A stretch of DNA of 64,000 bases from Arthrobacter sp. PGP41. GTDB lineage: Bacteria > Actinomycetota > Actinomycetes > Actinomycetales > Micrococcaceae. The notes under the pieces were generated by a model. The model saw only the letters and a list, made by a program, of their open reading frames with translations, did not search any database and was not told the DNA's origin. A program made the position numbers and the translations under genes. The DNA lies in NCBI RefSeq assembly GCF_002953935.1, contig NZ_CP026514.1, forward strand, positions 2,666,001 through 2,730,000, given 5' to 3'. This document shows positions 58,353-64,000 of the stretch, piece after piece. The stretch's first letter is position 1. The number at the start of each line of letters is the position of its first letter.

Positions 58353-59474
58353 ATGAGCATTGAACCCGGCCTGTCCGCGCCCGCACTGAGATCACGCATC
58401 CACGGTTGCCTGCTGGGCGGCGCGTTGGGCGATGCCCTGGGCTACGCCGTCGGGATGGACTCGATGAAGGAGATCAGGCGCCGGTTCGGCGAGCGCGGCC
58501 TTACCGGTTTCCGTGAGCTGTCCGGGAGCTCCTTCTCGGACGAGACCCAGTTGACCCTTTACACGGTTGACGGACTGGTGGAGGCGCTTGAGTGGGCAAA
58601 TTCCGGCGTGGGCGCGGACGTCAATGCCTGCCTGTGGCTCGCTTATCTCCGGTGGCTCGGCACGCAGGGAGAGCCTGCCCCTGCGTCTGCCCCCACTCCC
58701 CAGCCGCGGTGGATCGACCGCCAGGCGGTGCTCCACAAGCGCAGGCACCCGGATGAGACCTCCATCTCCGGGCTGGCCACGGGCGAGATGGGCACTGCCT
58801 TCCGGCCGGTAAATCCAGGATCGAAAGGCTACGGAACCGTGGTGCGTTCGGCGCCGTTCGGGCTGGTCCCGCATATCACGCCCGACGCCGTCTATAAGCT
58901 GAGTGCCGACGCCGCGTCCCTGACGCACGGGCACCCGTCGGCGCGCCAAAGTGCCGGAATCTTCAGTCTGCTGATCCACCGGCTCGTCACGGGCGAAGGG
59001 CTCCCCGAGGCGGCTGCCGCGGTGGCCGCCCACTCCCGTACGCTCAACGAGGTGGCGCCGGAACTGCCCGAACGCCTGGAATCCGCCCTCAGGCTCGCGG
59101 GCAAGGGCGTCGTCACCCCGGAGGAACTCACGGACGCGCTGGGTGAAGGCCGGACCGCGGAGGAAGCCCTCGCCGTCGCGCTTTACGCGGTGCTTGCCAC
59201 TGCGCCCGGCACAGGCATGCCGGGCGCGGACAACGAGGGCAGGGACGACGCCGGCGCAGACACGCTGCCCGTCCGGCACTTCCGGGCGGCGCTGGCTTTG
59301 GCGGTGAACCACGGCGGGAACAGCGATTCCACCGGTTCACTGGCCGGGAATATCCTGGGGGCCTTCTACGGCGAGGAGTGCCTGCCCGCAGAGTGGCTCG
59401 GATCGCTGGAAGCGCCCGAGGCGGTCCGCGGCATGGCCAATCTGTTGGTGGGGGTTACGACCGCCGAAGGCTGA
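58353..59474 (+). CDS. ADP-ribosylglycohydrolase family protein
   Basis: A 373-residue ARH-fold protein with GCLLGGALGDALG (residues 18-30) and metal-binding SDETQ (62-66). Near the C-terminus NHGGNSDSTG (319-328) replaces the usual GGDTDT with Asn323 at the first Asp. It may remove ADP-ribose from proteins or nucleic acid, or a related substrate. TAAATT lies about 8 bases before the ATG and no ribosome-binding site is visible, so the mRNA may be leaderless. Confidence 0.88.
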   Translation: MSIEPGLSAPALRSRIHGCLLGGALGDALGYAVGMDSMKEIRRRFGERGLTGFRELSGSSFSDETQLTLYTVDGLVEALEWANSGVGADVNACLWLAYLRWLGTQGEPAPASAPTPQPRWIDRQAVLHKRRHPDETSISGLATGEMGTAFRPVNPGSKGYGTVVRSAPFGLVPHITPDAVYKLSADAASLTHGHPSARQSAGIFSLLIHRLVTGEGLPEAAAAVAAHSRTLNEVAPELPERLESALRLAGKGVVTPEELTDALGEGRTAEEALAVALYAVLATAPGTGMPGADNEGRDDAGADTLPVRHFRAALALAVNHGGNSDSTGSLAGNILGAFYGEECLPAEWLGSLEAPEAVRGMANLLVGVTTAEG

Positions 59475-59934
59475 TGTTATTGCATGCCTCGCAGACGTCT
59501 TCGGGGATCAGTCCACGCCGCTGCAGGAACCCGAAGATCACGCAGCCCAGGCAAAATCCTGCAAAAGCCTCAAGTGACGCCGCCACGACCAGGATGCCCA
59601 GCACTGCCCAGGCTGCGGGCGCTGCCCCTGCCACGAACAGGACCAGGGCCGTGGTGGACACTGCGGCCCCCATCCCCTGCGCGAAGCGCTTGGGCGGTCC
59701 GGGGACCAGCTTGACCCGTCCCAACCGCGGCGTGATGACCTTCACGGACAAAAGCGCCAGCGGCGAAACCCTCGGTCCGAACAGCACACGCAGCCAGAAT
59801 CCCGCGGCGATGGCCGCCAGGCCCCACACTGAGCCGCTCACCGCCGTCACAACCGCGAGCAGCACAACCAGGCCCGCGGTCACGCGTGCGGCGTACTCAT
59901 TGACGGGATTCGGGAAGGCGAACACAGAACTCAT
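59455..59934 (-). CDS. DUF4395 membrane protein
   Basis: A 159-residue protein with about four hydrophobic segments and a CLGC motif in EAFAGFCLGCVIFGF, followed by CEACN. DUF4395 members often accompany thiol-redox genes. It starts at ATG 59934. Its 3' end overlaps the convergent ADP-ribosylglycohydrolase gene by about 20 bases. Confidence 0.85.
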   Translation of the reverse strand: MSSVFAFPNPVNEYAARVTAGLVVLLAVVTAVSGSVWGLAAIAAGFWLRVLFGPRVSPLALLSVKVITPRLGRVKLVPGPPKRFAQGMGAAVSTTALVLFVAGAAPAAWAVLGILVVAASLEAFAGFCLGCVIFGFLQRRGLIPEDVCEACNNISLRRS

Positions 59935-60001
59935 GAGCCAAGGGTAGGAGCGGCCGGTCCGGCAACCAAGGTTTGTTGCGCCGGATGAACCTTCGGGACC
60001 C

Positions 60002-61012
60002 TCAGGCCATGGCCGCGGCCGCGAAACCGCCCACCATCTGCAGGAACTCCCCCTCGGAGAGCACCTCGATGGCCTGCCCCCGCTCATGGAGCTCCAGGAC
60101 CCGGCGGGCCTTGCCCGTCAGCCTGCCGGACCGAAGGTCCGAGGCGACAAAACCGTCGCCCACCACCAGGACCGTGGTGCGGCCGGTCACCCGGCTTTCG
60201 GGCCGGGCACCGACGTCGGCAGAGCGCCTTTTCGCCTCCGGGCGCCCCATGGACAGCTGCCCGGTGAAGACGACGGTCTGCCCGTACAGGGGATGGCCGG
60301 GCTCGGCGTCGGGGTTGGGCAGCGGGTTGGCGCCCTCCTCCGGCCAGCCCGCCTGGAAGGACTGGAGCGGCGCAGCCGTGCTGCCGGACCCAGCCGAGAG
60401 GGCGGCCAGGCTCTGCTTGGAGAGCGCATCCTTCGCCGGGTGGAAAGCCTGCTGCCGGGGCATCACCAGCCCCAGGGAAAGGTAGAGCTCGGCAATGCTG
60501 TTGGCCTGGTTCCTGCGGGCGATGTCGATCAGGATCCCCGCGCACGCCCGCGCGTCCTCGGCGGCGTCGTGATGGTTCACCAGGGGAACGCCGGCTTCCT
60601 CGGCGGCGAACGGCAGGGAGTTGGACACCAGGGAATAGCACCGCCGGGAGAGCATCACGGTGCAGACATAGTCGTAAGCCGGCCCCGGCAGGCCCGAGAC
60701 CTCCAGGCCGGAACGGATCACGCCGAGGTCGAAGGCGGCATTGTGCGCCGCGAGGATGTCGTCGCCGATGAAGGCCCCGATTTCAGGGAAGAGGTCCCCG
60801 AAACGGGGTTTGCCGGCCACGTCCTCGGCCCGGATACCGTGGATCCGGACGTTGTGGTAGTCAAAGTGGTCGTGGTCCTGCGGCGGCCGCATGAGCCACG
60901 AAGCTTCCTCGACGATCCGCCCGCCCCTGACCTTGGTCAGGCCGACTGCGCAGGGCGAGCCCCGAAAGCCGTTTGCAGTCTCGAAGTCGATCGCCGTAAA
61001 GTCCAAACCCAC
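60002..61012 (-). CDS. DnaQ-like exonuclease with C-terminal BRCT domain
   Basis: A 336-residue protein. The N-terminal exonuclease domain shows AIDFETAN (Exo I), DILAAHNAAFDLGV (Exo II) and NHHDAAEDARACA (Exo III). The C-terminal segment GQTVVFTGQLSMGRPEAKRRSADVGARPES and TTVLVVGDGF is BRCT-like. The combination resembles an epsilon-like proofreading or repair exonuclease. The GTG at 61012 with AAGGTGG upstream is chosen; 61021 is an alternative. Confidence 0.85.
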   Translation of the reverse strand: MGLDFTAIDFETANGFRGSPCAVGLTKVRGGRIVEEASWLMRPPQDHDHFDYHNVRIHGIRAEDVAGKPRFGDLFPEIGAFIGDDILAAHNAAFDLGVIRSGLEVSGLPGPAYDYVCTVMLSRRCYSLVSNSLPFAAEEAGVPLVNHHDAAEDARACAGILIDIARRNQANSIAELYLSLGLVMPRQQAFHPAKDALSKQSLAALSAGSGSTAAPLQSFQAGWPEEGANPLPNPDAEPGHPLYGQTVVFTGQLSMGRPEAKRRSADVGARPESRVTGRTTVLVVGDGFVASDLRSGRLTGKARRVLELHERGQAIEVLSEGEFLQMVGGFAAAAMA

Positions 61013-61065
61013 GGCACCCACCTTACCGTCGGAAACCGTCCAAACCCGTCAAGTACCCTTGAGGG

Positions 61066-61857
61066 GTGAACTTTCCTGTGATGAACCACCTCGCCGTGTC
61101 CATGCTGGGCGGGGCAGGACCGGTCCAGCCCCAGCTGGCCTCCTTCCTGCCCGACTGGCTGAACCCCCAGGTCTTCCTGGCCGATCCCGCCCTGGCACCC
61201 TGGGTGGTCCTGCTGGTCTGCGGGATCGTCTTCGCGGAAACCGGCCTGCTGGTTGGCTTCTTCCTGCCGGGTGATTCCATGCTGTTCACCGCCGGACTGC
61301 TGGTGGCCACGGACACCATCAAGTTCAATGTGCTGCTGTTTGCGCTGCTGATCGTCATCTCGGCCATCGTGGGAAACCAGACCGGCTACTTCATCGGTTC
61401 AAAGGCCGGCCCCGCCATCTTCAACAAGCCAAACTCACGCCTCTTCAAGCGCGAGAACGTGGAAAACGCGCACGCGTTCTTCGAAAAGCACGGCGGCAAG
61501 GCGCTGATCCTGGCCCGCTTCGTCCCCATCATCAGGACTTTCGTTCCCGTCATCGTGGGCGTGGCCCAGATGAGCAAGAAGAAGTTCTTCCTTTTCAACG
61601 TCATCGGTGCAGTGCTGTGGGGCGGCGGCGTGACGCTCCTGGGCTACCTGCTCGGTGACCGCGTGCCGTGGGTCCGCGAGAACCTGGACATCATCTTCAT
61701 CGCCATCGTCCTGGTTTCGGTCCTCCCCATCGGCGTGGAGGTCCTCCGCGGGATCTCCGCCAAGCGGCAGGCGAAGGCCTACGGCACCGATCCGGTGGAC
61801 GAGTTCATCGAAGAGCACGCCCCCGAGGACGAGCAGAAGACGCCGCGCCTGCCTTAG
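61066..61857 (+). CDS. DedA-family membrane protein
   Basis: A 263-residue membrane protein. VFAETGLLVGFFLPGDSML, NQTGYFIGSKAGPAIF, FFEKHGGKALILARFVPIIRTFVPVIVGVAQM are the DedA signature segments with conserved Arg and acidic residues. The family moves or maintains membrane lipids, probably as flippases. The start may be GTG 61066 or ATG 61081. Confidence 0.92.
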   Translation: MNFPVMNHLAVSMLGGAGPVQPQLASFLPDWLNPQVFLADPALAPWVVLLVCGIVFAETGLLVGFFLPGDSMLFTAGLLVATDTIKFNVLLFALLIVISAIVGNQTGYFIGSKAGPAIFNKPNSRLFKRENVENAHAFFEKHGGKALILARFVPIIRTFVPVIVGVAQMSKKKFFLFNVIGAVLWGGGVTLLGYLLGDRVPWVRENLDIIFIAIVLVSVLPIGVEVLRGISAKRQAKAYGTDPVDEFIEEHAPEDEQKTPRLP

Positions 61858-61883
61858 GAAGTCGCCAGGGATCCGACGCAACA

Positions 61884-61920
61884 AGGTGTGCCCCCGTTCC
61901 GCCGGGGGCACACCTTTTTT
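61884..61920 (+). terminator. Terminator after DedA gene
   Basis: GGTGTGCCCC pairs with GGGGCACACC and is followed by a six-base T-run. Confidence 0.9.
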
Positions 61921-61951
61921 GTTTGTCCAGCCAGCCGGCCACCGGCAGGCG

Positions 61952-62623
61952 TCAGGCCTTTGGCGCCCGAAGGGCCTCAACGATGGCAGGGAGCAGGGCG
62001 CGGAACGCCTTGCCCCGGTGGCTGATGGCGTTCTTCTCCTCGGCGGACAGCTCGGCACAGCTGCGGTCCTCCCCCGCGGGCTGGAGCACCGGATCGTAGC
62101 CGAAGCCGCCGTTCCCCCGCGGCTCGCGCAGCAGGATCCCCTCGAGTTGCCCGTATTCCACTACCTCGCGTCCGGGGGCGCCATCCATGTCCGGGACAGC
62201 GAGGGCCGCCGCGCAGACGAATGCGGCGCCCCGATGGTGGTCCGGAACGTCCGAGAGCTGGCTGAGCAGAAGCCGGAGGTTGGCGTCGTCGTCGCCGTGG
62301 CTGCCGGCCCACCGGGCTGAGAAAATCCCCGGCGCCCCACCCATGACGTCCACGGCAAGGCCGGAGTCGTCCGCGATGGCCACCAGGCCGGTGGCCTCGG
62401 CAACGGCCCGCGCCTTGAGCAGGGAATTCTCGGCGAACGTCACGCCTGTTTCGACGACGTCCGGGGCACCTGCAGCCGCCGCGTCCACCACCTGGGTGTC
62501 GACGTCGAGCCCGGGCACCTGTCCGCGCAGCAGTTCGCGCAGCTCCCGGAGCTTGCCCTTGTTGTGCGTGGCAAGGACCAGGCGGGGGGCTATGCCTTGC
62601 CACGGAGCGGGGGCCGTACTCAC
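61952..62623 (-). CDS. rdgB: Non-canonical purine NTP pyrophosphatase
   Basis: A 223-residue HAM1/RdgB house-cleaning enzyme that hydrolyses dITP and XTP. Core motifs are [44 protein letters not shown] and HRGKAFRAL. The GTG start overlaps the rph stop (GTGA), so they are coupled. Confidence 0.96.
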   Translation of the reverse strand: MSTAPAPWQGIAPRLVLATHNKGKLRELRELLRGQVPGLDVDTQVVDAAAAGAPDVVETGVTFAENSLLKARAVAEATGLVAIADDSGLAVDVMGGAPGIFSARWAGSHGDDDANLRLLLSQLSDVPDHHRGAAFVCAAALAVPDMDGAPGREVVEYGQLEGILLREPRGNGGFGYDPVLQPAGEDRSCAELSAEEKNAISHRGKAFRALLPAIVEALRAPKA

Positions 62624-63378
62624 AGCGTGTCCGCCAAGGTTTCCCGCTGGATGGCCGCGAGCTGCGTAGTGCCCAGCAGGGCAAGGTCCAGAAGCTGGTC
62701 CAGTTCTGCCCTGTCAAAGGGTGCGCCCTCAGCCGTGCCCTGCACCTCCACGAATTTGCCGGAGCCGGTGACCACCACGTTCATGTCCGTTTCAGCCCGG
62801 ACGTCCTCCACGTACGGCAGGTCCAGCATGGGAACGCCGTCGATGATGCCCACGGACACCGCGGCGATGGTGTCGATGAGGGGCTGGGCGTTCTTTGCGA
62901 TCAGCTTGTTGTCCCGGGCGAACCGGATGGAATCAGCGAGGGCAACGTAGGCGCCGGTGATGGCTGCCGTGCGGGTCCCGCCGTCGGCCTGGAGGACGTC
63001 GCAGTCCAGCACGATGGTGTTCTCGCCCAGGGCCCTCGTGTCGATGATCGAGCGGAGCGAACGGCCGATCAGCCGCGAGATCTCGTGCGTGCGGCCGCCG
63101 ATCTTCCCCTTGACGGATTCGCGGTCGGAGCGGGTGTTGGTTGCCCTCGGCAGCATGGCGTACTCGGCGGTGACCCAGCCGCGGCCTTCCCCCTTGAGCC
63201 AGCGCGGGACCCCCGCGGTCAGGGAGGCGGTGCACAGGACCCGGGTGTTGCCGAACTCGATCAGGGCCGATCCTTCGGCCTGGGAAGACCATCCGCGGGT
63301 GATGCTGATGGGCCGGAGCTGGTCGGGAGCGCGGCCGTCGGCACGCACGATGGGCACTGCAGTTGCTTCAGAAGTCAT
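62620..63378 (-). CDS. rph: Ribonuclease PH
   Basis: A 252-residue phosphorolytic 3'-5' RNase that trims tRNA 3' ends. It starts [19 protein letters not shown] and shows [45 protein letters not shown] and [17 protein letters not shown]. It lies between rdgB and an Rv1339-like gene, the mycobacterial order. Confidence 0.97.
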   Translation of the reverse strand: MTSEATAVPIVRADGRAPDQLRPISITRGWSSQAEGSALIEFGNTRVLCTASLTAGVPRWLKGEGRGWVTAEYAMLPRATNTRSDRESVKGKIGGRTHEISRLIGRSLRSIIDTRALGENTIVLDCDVLQADGGTRTAAITGAYVALADSIRFARDNKLIAKNAQPLIDTIAAVSVGIIDGVPMLDLPYVEDVRAETDMNVVVTGSGKFVEVQGTAEGAPFDRAELDQLLDLALLGTTQLAAIQRETLADTL

Positions 63379-63432
63379 GCCTTTAGCTTATCCACTGCAG
63401 GTGCTGCCGACGCCTGGCCCTGTTTCGGAGGC

Positions 63433-64000
63433 CTAGATGGTGTAGTGGACCCCGGCAACCGCCACCGCAACGTCGCCGCCGAACACCGGCCGGGCCTCCG
63501 CCATCACGGTGGTCTGGGACGTCCATACCGGAATGTGCGTCAGCAGGAGCCGGCGCGCCCCCGCGGCCGCGGCGGCCTCCCCCGCACGCTTGCCAGTGAG
63601 GTGGACGTCCTTGATGCCGTCGTCGCGGCCTTCCTCGAATGCAGCTTCGCACAGGAAAAGGTCGGCGTCCTTCGCGGCTTCCTCAAGCCCGGCGCAGGAA
63701 TCGGTATCACCGGAGTACGTCAGGGTCCGCGAGACGGTACCGCCCTCCTTGTCCGGTTCCACCACTTCCACCCGCAGGGCGTAGGCCTCCTCCACGGGGT
63801 GGTTCACTGCAAAGGGGGTAACAGTGAAGGGGCCCACGGTGACCGGCTGGCGCTCGGCCCAGTTGGTGAAGTCGAATTCCTCATGCATGCCCGGGTCCAG
63901 CGGCAGCCCGTAGGCGGTGGCCATCCGGTCTGCAGTGGCGGCCGGTCCCCAGACCGGAATCCGTCCCCGGCCCCAGCCGCCGGGCTTCCAGCGGACGGCC
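63433..64000 (-). CDS. MBL-fold hydrolase, Rv1339-like cyclic-nucleotide phosphodiesterase (N-terminus beyond window)
   Basis: The frame runs off the right edge and 188 codons are visible. It carries GDTDSCAGLEEAAKDADLFLCEA, an HLTGK motif and LLLTHIPVW. The MBL core zinc motif HXHXDH lies upstream of the window edge. In mycobacteria this gene order is Rv1339, rph, rdgB; Rv1339 is an atypical cAMP phosphodiesterase. The call is by synteny and motif layout. Confidence 0.8.
   Translation of the reverse strand, partial: AVRWKPGGWGRGRIPVWGPAATADRMATAYGLPLDPGMHEEFDFTNWAERQPVTVGPFTVTPFAVNHPVEEAYALRVEVVEPDKEGGTVSRTLTYSGDTDSCAGLEEAAKDADLFLCEAAFEEGRDDGIKDVHLTGKRAGEAAAAAGARRLLLTHIPVWTSQTTVMAEARPVFGGDVAVAVAGVHYTI

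Overview
The window looks like a stretch of an actinobacterial chromosome, most likely Micrococcaceae (Arthrobacter/Pseudarthrobacter-like). The DNA is high-GC, GTG and TTG starts are common, many neighbouring genes are coupled by 4-base ATGA overlaps, and the gene content fits (mqo, class F sortase, ArfC-like sunset protein, an rph-rdgB block next to an Rv1339-like gene, nrtR-nadABC). I see no prophage, insertion sequence, CRISPR array, rRNA or origin. It reads as core chromosome with a few accessory islands. The species assignment is inference.

Layout. 1-3.6 kb: two coupled membrane GTPases (the first runs off the left edge) and tRNA-Glu/tRNA-Gln. 3.8-7.7 kb: HAD hydrolase, gltX, an FAH-fold enzyme and a metallo-beta-lactamase-fold hydrolase. 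7.8-10 kb: ilvE and leuB. 10.1-12.1 kb: a class F sortase beside a histidine-rich repeat surface protein, which I consider the least conventional locus here. 12.1-17.4 kb: metG and a MacB/FtsX-type ABC exporter. 17.4-24.8 kb: serA, ilvC, ilvN, ilvB with a leader-peptide attenuator, then ilvD. 25-32 kb: ArfC-like protein, two tRNAs, MarR regulator, bcp, fasciclin lipoprotein, an orphan peptide-binding lipoprotein and mqo. 32.3-38 kb: an orphan RND pump, a luciferase-like oxidoreductase/MarR pair with a clear operator, and a transglutaminase. 39-45.8 kb: DUF1684 protein, then an nrtR-nadA-nadB-nadC-nifS operon with a candidate NrtR operator. 45.9-52.9 kb: amino-acid permease, hydrolase, phosphoribosyltransferase, MHS transporter, IclR regulator and MFS transporter. 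52.9-64 kb: sbcCD, aquaporin, ADP-ribosylglycohydrolase, DUF4395 protein, exonuclease/BRCT protein, DedA protein, rdgB, rph and an Rv1339-like phosphodiesterase cut by the right edge.

How genes work together. ilvB, ilvN, ilvC, ilvD, ilvE and leuB cover isoleucine/valine synthesis and one leucine step; attenuation by a valine-rich leader probably controls ilvBN and perhaps ilvC. The nad operon carries its repressor first and a cysteine desulfurase last, which could supply the iron-sulfur cluster of NadA. SbcC and SbcD form one nuclease complex. Rph and RdgB are coupled.

The only gene-free stretch over 300 bases is 22711-23070. It holds the ilvB attenuator, leader peptide and promoter and a 66-base palindrome. 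Starts were chosen from visible ribosome-binding sites and are less certain where noted. All functional calls come from reading motifs, not from database searches.
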